Positions 1-5,268 of a DNA stretch of 5,500 nt are shown in pieces. This DNA comes from SKKL01 sp046543225 (GTDB taxonomy: Bacteria > Actinomycetota > Acidimicrobiia > Acidimicrobiales > SKKL01): NCBI GenBank assembly GCA_046543225.1, contig JBKGZW010000175.1, positions 1 to 5,500 on the forward strand, written 5' to 3'. Positions within the stretch are counted from its first letter, which is position 1. Every line of letters begins with the position of its first letter. The position numbers were made by a program, and so were the translations under genes. The notes below the pieces were generated by a model, which searched no databases, was not told the origin of the DNA, and saw only the letters and a list, made by a program, of their open reading frames with translations.

Positions 1-1
1 G

Positions 2-637
2 CCACCACCCGCGCCGGGGCTGTCCGCCCGCCTCCAGGTCGACGACCGCCGGTGCCTGGTCGTCGGTGGCGGTCCGGTGGCGGCCCGGCGGGCCCGGCGA
101 CTGCTCGATGCCCGAGCGGCGGTCACCGTCGTCGCCCCCGAGCTCGGCGAGGCGATCCGCGAACTGCCCGTCGACCTGGTCGAGCGGCCCTACCGCGCCA
201 GCGACCTCGATGACGTGGTCCTCGTGGTGACCGCCACCGGGAACGACCCGGTCGACCGCCAGGTGGTCGACGATGCCATGGCGGCGGGGATACTGGTCAA
301 CGACGCCACCGACCCCTCACGAGGCACCGTGGTGTTCCCCGCCGAGGCGGTGGTGGGTCCGGTCACGGTGTCGGTCGACACCGGCGGTCAGAGCCCGGCG
401 TTCGCCGTCTGGCTCCGCCGCCGGATCGAGGAAGGTCTCGGCGACGGGATCGACGAGGTGGTCGCACTGCTGGCATCGGCCCGCGACGAGTTGCGCGCCG
501 CTGGTCGACCGACCGAGCACCCGGGTTGGGCCGTCGCGCTCGACGGCGGACTGATCGAGCTGGTCCGCGACGGGCGATCGGACGACGCTCGACGGTTGCT
601 GCACGAGGCGCTCGGGATCGACCACCCTGGGCCGTGA
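2..637 (+). CDS. Precorrin-2 dehydrogenase / sirohydrochlorin ferrochelatase, single-domain (5' partial)
   Basis: The family oxidises precorrin-2 to sirohydrochlorin with NAD+ and, in bifunctional members, inserts iron to give sirohaem, the cofactor of sulfite and nitrite reductases; it is cytoplasmic. The 211 visible residues open with the family's CLVVGGGPVAARRA dinucleotide-binding segment (visible residues 18-31), followed by VVTATGNDPVDRQV, LVNDAT and VDTGGQSPAFAVWLRRR, and they align along their length with the N-terminal half of E. coli CysG. The frame is open to the left edge without ATG, GTG or TTG before codon 77, so the true start lies just upstream; about 19 residues precede GGG in CysG against 21 here, so little is missing. 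The TGA at 635-637 ends the protein without a uroporphyrinogen methyltransferase domain, making it the stand-alone form. One oddity is that the residue aligning with CysG Asp104 reads as Thr (visible residue 103). The family call is firm; whether it also chelates iron cannot be read from the sequence. Confidence 0.9.
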   Translation, partial: PPPAPGLSARLQVDDRRCLVVGGGPVAARRARRLLDARAAVTVVAPELGEAIRELPVDLVERPYRASDLDDVVLVVTATGNDPVDRQVVDDAMAAGILVNDATDPSRGTVVFPAEAVVGPVTVSVDTGGQSPAFAVWLRRRIEEGLGDGIDEVVALLASARDELRAAGRPTEHPGWAVALDGGLIELVRDGRSDDARRLLHEALGIDHPGP

Positions 638-657
638 CCCCGCGTTGGCCGGGTCAC
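634..657. terminator. Inverted repeat spanning both convergent stop codons; possible bidirectional terminator
   Basis: GTGACCC (634-640) and GGGTCAC (651-657) form a perfect 7-bp stem with a 10-nt loop. The left arm contains the TGA of the precorrin-2 dehydrogenase gene and the right arm contains the complement of the TGA of ald. There is no T-run on either side, so it is not a canonical intrinsic terminator. Its position between two convergent genes makes a terminating or RNA-end-protecting hairpin plausible, but this is an inference. Confidence 0.4.
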
Positions 658-1781
658 CGGTTCGACAACAGCGCCTCGGGAGGGACGTGGGACCGGTCGA
701 GCGCCTCGGCCACCGCAGCGTTGGTCACGCTGCCGTCGTGGACGTTGCAGCCGGCCGCCAACGACGGATCGGCCTCGACCGCCGCCGCGGGACCGAGCCT
801 GGCCAACTCGACGATGTGGGGCAGCGTCGCGTTGGTCAGCGCATGGGTGGAGGTGTTGGGTACGGCGCCGGGGATGTTGCCGACCGCGTAGTGCAGCACC
901 CCGTGCTGCTCGTAGACGGGATCGGCGTGGGTCGTCTCGTGGGCGGTCTCGATGCAGCCACCCTGGTCGATGGCGACGTCGACGATCACCGAACTCGGCT
1001 TCATCTGGCGCACCATGTCCTCGGTCACCACCGTCGGGGCCCGTCCACCAGCCACGAGCACTGCGCCGATGACCAGATCGGCCTCGGCCAGGGACCGCTC
1101 GACCGCCCCACGGTTCGAGGCGAGGGTGGTGATCCGGCCCTTGTGGATCTGATCGACGAAGCGCAGGCGATCGAGGTCCTTGTCGAAGAGGTGGACCTCG
1201 GCCTCGATGCCGGCGGCCAGCCATGCCGCGTTCCACCCCACGTTGCCCGCGCCGAGCACCACGACCCGGGCCGGACGGACGCCTGGCACCCCGCCGAGGA
1301 GCACGCCCCGGCCGCCGTGGTGGCGCTCGAGGTGATGAGCCCCGATCTGGACCGACATCCGACCGGCCACCTCGCTCATCGGCGCGAGCAGCGGCAGCGC
1401 GCCGGAGGCCAGTTGCACGGTCTCGTAGGCGAACCCGGTGACCCGGCGATCGATGAGGGCATCGGCCACGTCCGGATAGGCAGCCAGGTGGAGGTAGGTG
1501 AAGAGGGTGAGTCCCGGTCGGAGGTGGCGCACCTCCTCGGGCTGGGGTTCCTTCACCTTGCAGACGAGGTCGGCCCGCTCCCACACCTCGTCGGTCCCGA
1601 CCACGTCGGCTCCAGCAGCGCGGTACTCGTCGTCGCCGATGCTCGATCCGTCACCGGCCCCGCGCTCGACGACCACGGACAACCCGACCGAGGCCGCCTC
1701 GCGCACCCCGTCCGGGGTCATCGCCACCCGATTCTCCTCGATCTTGACCTCGCGGGGAACACCGATCGTGCGCGTCGTCAT
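654..1781 (-). CDS. ald: Alanine dehydrogenase
   Basis: Ald catalyses reversible NAD-dependent oxidative deamination of L-alanine to pyruvate and ammonium in the cytoplasm. The 375-residue product matches the usual length of about 371. It begins MTTRTIGVPREVK and carries the family's key residues at the expected positions: the pyruvate-binding Arg in EENRVAMTP (R18) and Lys in KVKEP (K77), the catalytic His in TYLHLA (H98), and the catalytic Asp in VDVAIDQGG (D272). The Rossmann nucleotide loop is GAGNVG (177-182), with Asp200 in LFDKD placed to bind the NAD ribose. The GNIPGAVPNTSTHALTNATLP segment near the C-terminus is also characteristic. The ATG at 1781-1779 overlaps the TGA of the HTTM gene (ATGA), and only a weak GGGA lies upstream, so translation probably depends on coupling or reinitiation. 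The open frame continues upstream to 2438, but that extension lies over the HTTM gene and has no Ald homology. It is the last gene of a three-gene leftward operon. Confidence 0.96.
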   Translation of the reverse strand: MTTRTIGVPREVKIEENRVAMTPDGVREAASVGLSVVVERGAGDGSSIGDDEYRAAGADVVGTDEVWERADLVCKVKEPQPEEVRHLRPGLTLFTYLHLAAYPDVADALIDRRVTGFAYETVQLASGALPLLAPMSEVAGRMSVQIGAHHLERHHGGRGVLLGGVPGVRPARVVVLGAGNVGWNAAWLAAGIEAEVHLFDKDLDRLRFVDQIHKGRITTLASNRGAVERSLAEADLVIGAVLVAGGRAPTVVTEDMVRQMKPSSVIVDVAIDQGGCIETAHETTHADPVYEQHGVLHYAVGNIPGAVPNTSTHALTNATLPHIVELARLGPAAAVEADPSLAAGCNVHDGSVTNAAVAEALDRSHVPPEALLSNR

Positions 1782-2704
1782 CGCGACAGGATCCCACGGT
1801 GTGGGTGCCGGGCGCGCCACCGCTGGGGGATCGACTCGACGGCCACGAAGCAGGCGAACCCGACCCCGAGCAGCTGGTACGGGAACAGGATCCCCATGAC
1901 GGCGAGCACCCCGAGGTGGAAGATCCAGGCGGCGACGACCCACGCCATCCGCACGCGCCCCCCGAAGAGGGCGACGGGGGCCAGGAGCTCCACGGCGAGG
2001 CTCAGCACCGCCATCGGCGCGAAGACCCAGGCGTGGCGCAGGGCCACGATCCCGATGGGCGAACCGGCGTCGCCCACCAGTTCCTTCCGCAAGGCATCGT
2101 GGGCGACCAGGTTCCGGAGGGCGTCGCCGCTGGCCCACCCGACACCCGATGCCCGCAGCTTCGCCCAACCAGCCAGCACGTAGGCGACGACGACCACCAC
2201 GACCATCAGCTGGGCGGGCCATCCGTAGCGCGTGCTCGCCGCCGGGGGCGACGCCCCACCCAAGCAGCGTCGCCGGTCGTCGAGCGACCAGGCGTCCGAT
2301 GCCGGCGCCGCCGCCAGGATCCCCAGGTGCAGCACCAGCAGGTTCTCGGTGTGGAACACCTGGCCCCAGGAGTTGCGGTAGCTCAGCACCAGCAGCACCC
2401 CCAGCGCGAACACAGGGCCACTCACCCGCCATCGCCAACCCGCCACCGCCGTCACCCCGGCAGCGAGGGTCGCGGCCAGCACGGCGATGGCCACCGGCGG
2501 CGACACCGGCCCGGCGAGGAGGACCAGCGGCCCGACCGGGTCGAACCGGCCGGGTGCAGCGTCGGACAGCTGCGCGATGTCGACCAGGTGCGGGAACCGA
2601 ACGACCAGGTAGACGAGGGCGAAGACGGTGACGAGCACCCGGAGGGCCGCGAGCCGCTCGGGTGCGGCCACGGTGAGGAGTCCTCCCGGAGTCGCCAGGC
2701 TCAC
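1778..2704 (-). CDS. HTTM domain membrane protein (vitamin K-dependent carboxylase-related)
   Basis: This 308-residue polytopic inner-membrane protein resembles the HTTM family, the bacterial relatives of the membrane part of vitamin K-dependent gamma-carboxylase. Supporting segments are SYRNSWGQVFHTENLLVLHLG (about 108-128, with the His-x-Glu-Asn characteristic of the family), the hydrophobic run ending YVLAGWAKLR, a LRNLVAHDALRKELVG loop, and WIFHLGVLAVMGILFPYQLLGVG near the C-terminus. Six to eight hydrophobic segments are apparent, at roughly 19-37, 57-90, 95-110, 121-135, 160-178, 226-248 and 253-292. The large extracellular C-terminal domain of animal carboxylases is absent, and carboxylase activity should not be assumed; the biochemical role of bacterial HTTM proteins is largely unknown. 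The GTG start (2704-2702) overlaps the preceding TGA as GTGA and has a GGAG Shine-Dalgarno 5 nt upstream. Its stop overlaps the ald start. The family call is from motif recall; the function is unknown. Confidence 0.85.
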   Translation of the reverse strand: MSLATPGGLLTVAAPERLAALRVLVTVFALVYLVVRFPHLVDIAQLSDAAPGRFDPVGPLVLLAGPVSPPVAIAVLAATLAAGVTAVAGWRWRVSGPVFALGVLLVLSYRNSWGQVFHTENLLVLHLGILAAAPASDAWSLDDRRRCLGGASPPAASTRYGWPAQLMVVVVVVAYVLAGWAKLRASGVGWASGDALRNLVAHDALRKELVGDAGSPIGIVALRHAWVFAPMAVLSLAVELLAPVALFGGRVRMAWVVAAWIFHLGVLAVMGILFPYQLLGVGFACFVAVESIPQRWRARHPHRGILSR

Positions 2705-3153
2705 CGGGGCTCCACCGGGCAGGTGACGTGCGGGACGACCCGAAGAGGTTCAGCCGTGCCGGCCAGGGTGGCCACCGCGTCGTGGGTCTCGGTGACGACC
2801 TCGATCGTCACCACCCGCTCGGAGGAGACGACGGCGCCGGGCAACGCTGCCACCCTCGACGCGACCTCCTCGCACCACCGGTCTGGGTTCTCCTCCGCGA
2901 CCGCGATCCTGGCGGTGCGGACGGCGAGGATCGCTTCGTCGGCCCCGGCCAGCAGGTACGGCGACAGCCGCACCCGCTCATCGGCGTCGGTGACACCGAC
3001 CGCGGTCGTGACCGAGGTGACCGAACCCCGGTCGAAGGCGAACATGGGGTAGGTCGACAGGGGAAACCCATCGCGGGGCGGGTCGAGGACTGCTGGCGCG
3101 ACCATGGCGGCGACGATGACCGCGGCGAACGCTCGTGGACCCCAGCGGTTCAT
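2701..3153 (-). CDS. Small membrane-anchored protein with FPLSTYPMFA motif, HTTM partner
   Basis: This is a 150-residue protein of unknown function. Residues 8-23 (AFAAVIVAAMVAPAVL) form a single hydrophobic segment after a short basic N-terminus, consistent with a signal anchor or uncleaved export signal that places the remainder outside the cytoplasm. Directly after it comes DGFPLSTYPMFAFDRG (28-43), a motif I associate with small proteins encoded beside HTTM genes in Actinobacteria. The rest looks like a compact alpha/beta domain ending in VVPHVTCPVEPR. Its two cysteines, C94 and C145, could pair in an oxidising compartment; this is an inference. It is the first gene of the leftward operon; its TGA overlaps the HTTM GTG by 4 bp, suggesting stoichiometric production and possibly a complex. 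The ATG at 3153-3151 has no Shine-Dalgarno, but a TANNNT -10 lies 6 nt upstream, which favours this start on a leaderless transcript. Confidence 0.85.
   Translation of the reverse strand: MNRWGPRAFAAVIVAAMVAPAVLDPPRDGFPLSTYPMFAFDRGSVTSVTTAVGVTDADERVRLSPYLLAGADEAILAVRTARIAVAEENPDRWCEEVASRVAALPGAVVSSERVVTIEVVTETHDAVATLAGTAEPLRVVPHVTCPVEPR
2710..2713 (-). promoter_or_regulatory. Shine-Dalgarno GGAG for the HTTM gene
   Basis: On the minus strand GGAG (within GGTGGAG) stands 5 nt before the GTG start at 2704. It lies inside the end of the upstream gene and supports the GTG that overlaps the preceding TGA as the real start. Confidence 0.6.
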
Positions 3154-3159
3154 GAGCCG

Positions 3160-3165
3160 AGGTTA
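3160..3165 (-). promoter_or_regulatory. -10 element TAACCT for the leftward operon, leaderless geometry
   Basis: On the minus strand TAACCT is followed by 6 nt (CGGCTC) and then the ATG at 3153. TANNNT with its last T at -7 relative to an initiating purine is the known actinobacterial -10 pattern, and here +1 coincides with the A of ATG. No convincing -35 hexamer is visible at 16-19 bp. No Shine-Dalgarno fits in the short gap, in agreement with leaderless translation. Confidence 0.6.
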
Positions 3166-3175
3166 GACAGACGCC

Positions 3176-3181
3176 TAGGGT
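3176..3181 (+). promoter_or_regulatory. -10-like TAGGGT for the rightward operon
   Basis: TAGGGT fits TANNNT and is followed 8 nt later by the ATG at 3190. A start of transcription at about 3188-3190 would give an mRNA with no or a 2-nt leader. An ATG at 3184 would then be upstream of +1, so this element argues for the 3190 start. Alternatively the overlapping AGGG (3177-3180) could act as a weak Shine-Dalgarno with 9-nt spacing. The two readings cannot be separated by eye. Confidence 0.4.
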
Positions 3182-3189
3182 GCATGGTC

Positions 3190-4404
3190 ATGTCTCCCCG
3201 GCGCGTGCACCACCGCCTGCTCGGTGCCCTCGCGTCGTGGGCGGTGCTGGCGACGGTCGTGCGGGTGGTGGTCGCCCTGCCCGAGCACTGTCCCGCGGTG
3301 AGCGCCGACACGCTCATGGACGGGGCGGTCGCCGCGGTCGAGTGGCTGGACCGCAACCAGCTCGACGACGGGCGGTGGCTGTACCGCTACGACGCGAACG
3401 ACGACGAGGTCGTCGACGACTACAACACCGTCCGCCACGCGGGGGTGGTCATGTCGCTGTATCAGGCGGCCAGCTTCGACATCGACGGCGCGCTGGAGCT
3501 GGCCGACGCGGGGACCGGCTATGCCCTCGACCACTTGGTGCGCCACGACGACTGGGCCGCGTTCGAGCCGTCCGCCGACCGGGTCACCACCGGCGCCTCG
3601 GCCCTGCTGGTCGCCGGGCTCGCCGAGCGGCGCATGCACACCGGCGAGGACCGCTACGACGACGCGATGCGCGACCTCAGCCGGTTCCTCGTCGCCCATG
3701 TCGAGCCGTCGGGCGCGGTGATCGAGTCCTGGGACCGGCGGCGCCGCGAGCCTCGCCACGGGCTGCGCTCGCCGTTCTTCACCGGTGAGGTCTACTGGGC
3801 GCTGGCCTCGATGCATCTCCTGTTTCCCGACGAGGGATGGGACGAACCGGCGCTGCGTATCGGCCACTACATCGCCACCGAGCGGGACGAGGCCGAAGGT
3901 TGGTGGCCGGAGCTTCCCGACCACTGGGCGGCATATGGGATGTCGGTGGTGACGAGATGGCCCGACCGCCCCGATCCCGGCCGTCCCGTGCCCGATGCCC
4001 AGGTGCCCTATGTCGAGCGCCAGGCCGGGCTCGGATCGATCCAGACCCGCTACGAGTCCCAACGGGTCGACACCTGGCCCCGCTATCTCCTACGGGGCCG
4101 CCGCACCCTCGGGGCCGGACTCGGCACGGTGGGCGAGCAGCTGGTCGGGCTCTGGCAGGTGGCGACCAGCGACGACCGTCTCGAGCATCTGGCCGACCCG
4201 ATCGCCGAGCGAGCGCGCTGTGTGGCGGGGATGCTGGCCGACCGTCAGGTGAGCCCCGACGAGGCACAGGAGTATCCCCGACCCGATCTGGCACGCGGCG
4301 CGTGGTTCCAGTTCGGGTTCACCCAGATGGACGACCAGCAACACGCGCTGTCGGCGCTGTTGCTCACCCTCTCGATCATCGACGCCGAGGAGACACGCCC
4401 GTGA
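3190..4404 (+). CDS. Exported or membrane-anchored alpha/alpha-toroid-like protein of unknown function
   Basis: The 404-residue product starts with a basic stretch and a hydrophobic segment (MSPRRVHHR then about 10-30), so it is probably exported or tethered by its N-terminus; C34 is not in a lipobox. The body is rich in amphipathic helices and in Trp, Tyr and Asp. Its pattern recalls (alpha/alpha)6 toroids such as six-hairpin glycosidases, epimerases and terpene-cyclase-like folds. Recognisable stretches are DDGRWLYRYDANDDEVVDD (59-77), YNTVRHAG (78-85), RSPFFTGEVYWALA near 193-206, ELPDHWAAYGM, and ARGAWFQFGFTQMDDQQHALSALL near the C-terminus, where conserved-looking aromatic and acidic residues could line a cleft. 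I cannot name the family or the substrate. The frame is open further left to 2728, but that part overlaps the opposite-strand gene; of ATG 3184 and ATG 3190 the latter fits the promoter and AGGG spacing better. Its TGA overlaps the next gene's GTG. Confidence 0.8.
   Translation: MSPRRVHHRLLGALASWAVLATVVRVVVALPEHCPAVSADTLMDGAVAAVEWLDRNQLDDGRWLYRYDANDDEVVDDYNTVRHAGVVMSLYQAASFDIDGALELADAGTGYALDHLVRHDDWAAFEPSADRVTTGASALLVAGLAERRMHTGEDRYDDAMRDLSRFLVAHVEPSGAVIESWDRRRREPRHGLRSPFFTGEVYWALASMHLLFPDEGWDEPALRIGHYIATERDEAEGWWPELPDHWAAYGMSVVTRWPDRPDPGRPVPDAQVPYVERQAGLGSIQTRYESQRVDTWPRYLLRGRRTLGAGLGTVGEQLVGLWQVATSDDRLEHLADPIAERARCVAGMLADRQVSPDEAQEYPRPDLARGAWFQFGFTQMDDQQHALSALLLTLSIIDAEETRP
4387..4392 (+). 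promoter_or_regulatory. Shine-Dalgarno GAGGAG for the MarC/LysE-like gene
   Basis: GAGGAG lies inside the end of the upstream gene, 8 nt before the GTG at 4401. It is the strongest ribosome site in the window and decides the start of the downstream membrane protein. Confidence 0.7.
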
Positions 4405-4976
4405 ACGGACCTGGCTGGCTGGCCGCGGTGGCCATCGTGACCACCGTCAATCCTGCGCGGGTCGCCAGGGTGGCGGCAGGGCTGGCCCGGACCTCGCTGT
4501 CGGCGGACGGCTCGCCTGCTCGGGTGGCCGCGCTCGGCGCGGGGATCGCGGCGACGTTGTTCGTGGTCCTGGGAGCGGCCGCATCTCTCTTGCTCGCGGC
4601 CATCGACGTGAGCGCTCCGACGGCGATGGTGGCGGCCGGACTGGTCCTCATGGGCGCCGGGGTCAAGGACCTGTTCGTCGGCCCACCGCCAGCGGAACCG
4701 GCGATGGACGCCTGGAAGGCGGCACTGGTGCCGGTCGCGATCCCTGCCGTGGCCCGACCTCAGGTCGGACTGCTGGCCGTGGCCGCGGGCGCGACCTATG
4801 GGATGGGCCCGGTCGTCGTCGGGTCGGTGGCGATGGTGATCGGCGTGAGCGCGGCAGCCGCGCTCGGCGACGCTGGTGTACGAGGCCGCCTCGTGCGGTG
4901 GCTCGGGCTCGTAGGGTTGGTGGTCACCGTGGTGGCGGGAGCGGCCTTCGCGGTCGAAGGCGTGTTCTCGGTGTGA
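4401..4976 (+). CDS. Small polytopic membrane protein, MarC/LysE-carrier-like
   Basis: The product is 191 residues and almost wholly hydrophobic, with about five or six membrane segments (roughly 6-27, 42-66, 72-93, 107-125, 126-150 and 160-188). Two features suggest a MarC/LysE-superfamily fold: an Asn-Pro in the first helix (TTVNPARVARVA, N17-P18), and LVPVAIPAVARPQ at the start of the second half (109-121), where MarC-type proteins have a Pro-rich turn before a Gly-Pro. A hydrophilic loop of about 12 residues (94-105, GPPPAEPAMDAW) divides the halves. The resemblance is weak and no substrate can be inferred. The frame is open upstream to 3837, but the earlier part overlaps the toroid-like gene in another frame. 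GTG at 4401 is chosen for its GAGGAG site and the GTGA overlap with the upstream stop. The coupling suggests it works with the exported toroid-like protein. It converges with the next gene, the stops separated by one base. Confidence 0.78.
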   Translation: MNGPGWLAAVAIVTTVNPARVARVAAGLARTSLSADGSPARVAALGAGIAATLFVVLGAAASLLLAAIDVSAPTAMVAAGLVLMGAGVKDLFVGPPPAEPAMDAWKAALVPVAIPAVARPQVGLLAVAAGATYGMGPVVVGSVAMVIGVSAAAALGDAGVRGRLVRWLGLVGLVVTVVAGAAFAVEGVFSV

Positions 4977-4977
4977 C

Positions 4978-5256
4978 TCAGCTGGCCTTGGCGGCCCGGA
5001 ACGCCCGGGCCAGCATGGGGCTGGTCGGGTCGACCGCGCTGAGCGACACGCGTGGCTCGGGGCGGGTGCGCTCGTCGGTCAGCGTCCAGCCGGCGGGCAC
5101 GGTGAGGCGGTCGGCGTGGGTGTCGCAGAGATCGTGACCGATCGCGCGCCGGTCGTCGGCGAGGTCGCCGATCCATGCCGCCAACTGCGCGGGTGCGTAT
5201 GCGAAGGTCGCAGTCGCTGGTTCGGCACAACCCGGTCGTGAGCACACCCGTGACAT
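4978..5256 (-). CDS. DUF3499-like small zinc-binding protein
   Basis: This 92-residue protein has the layout of the actinobacterial DUF3499 family: an N-terminal CSRPGC (C5-x4-C10), a middle region ATATFAYAPAQLAAWIGDLAD, and HDLCDTHADRLTVPAGW (41-57) with C44-x2-H47. C5, C10, C44 and H47 form a plausible single zinc site, which is known only by analogy with zinc ribbons. The polar tail ending AFRAAKAS shows no recognisable motif. It is predicted to be soluble and cytoplasmic; the family's function is not established to my knowledge. The start at 5256 is the only ATG ahead of the first Cys and lies 6 nt downstream of a TANNNT -10, so the mRNA may be leaderless. The nucleoside hydrolase gene ends only 9 bp upstream on the same strand, so the gene could also be read through from it. 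Confidence 0.88.
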   Translation of the reverse strand: MSRVCSRPGCAEPATATFAYAPAQLAAWIGDLADDRRAIGHDLCDTHADRLTVPAGWTLTDERTRPEPRVSLSAVDPTSPMLARAFRAAKAS

Positions 5257-5262
5257 GGGTCC

Positions 5263-5268
5263 ACGCTA
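5263..5268 (-). promoter_or_regulatory. -10 element TAGCGT for the DUF3499-like gene, overlapping a stop codon
   Basis: On the minus strand TAGCGT is followed by 6 nt (GGACCC) and the ATG at 5256, the same spacing as at 3153. Its first three bases are the TAG stop (5268-5266) of the upstream nucleoside hydrolase. The geometry fits a leaderless actinobacterial promoter; no Shine-Dalgarno precedes this ATG at usual spacing. Confidence 0.55.

Noticed and set aside
388..1584. Long minus-strand frame across the precorrin-2 dehydrogenase gene and ald
   Set aside because: It is out of frame with ald, crosses two real genes, and its product is Arg/Gly/Pro-rich low-complexity sequence.
1782..2438. 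Upstream extension of ald
   Set aside because: Canonical Ald N-terminus begins at 1781; the extra 219 codons overlap the HTTM gene in another frame and show no homology.
645..3052. Long open frames on the plus strand (645-2183, 1799-3052) opposite the leftward operon
   Set aside because: They mirror strongly supported minus-strand genes (Ald, HTTM). Their translations are Arg/Gly/His/Pro-rich with no domain pattern, as expected of antisense frames in GC-rich DNA.
2728..3189. Upstream extension of the toroid-like gene
   Set aside because: The extension is the complement of the FPLSTYPMFA gene and reads as Arg/Asp-rich non-protein-like sequence; the export signal starts at the 3190 ATG.
3280..3300. 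Lipoprotein signal at C34 of the exported protein
   Set aside because: The residues before the Cys (L-P-E-H) do not form a lipobox.
3175..4062. Minus-strand 295-codon frame opposite the toroid-like gene
   Set aside because: The composition (His/Val/Gly/Arg) is that of an antisense shadow, and the plus-strand frame has an export signal, operon linkage and aromatic motifs.
4981..5014. GCTGGCC / GGCCAGC inverted repeat at the end of the DUF3499-like gene as a terminator
   Set aside because: A 7-bp GC-only stem with a 20-nt loop inside coding sequence is expected by chance at this GC, and no T-run follows.
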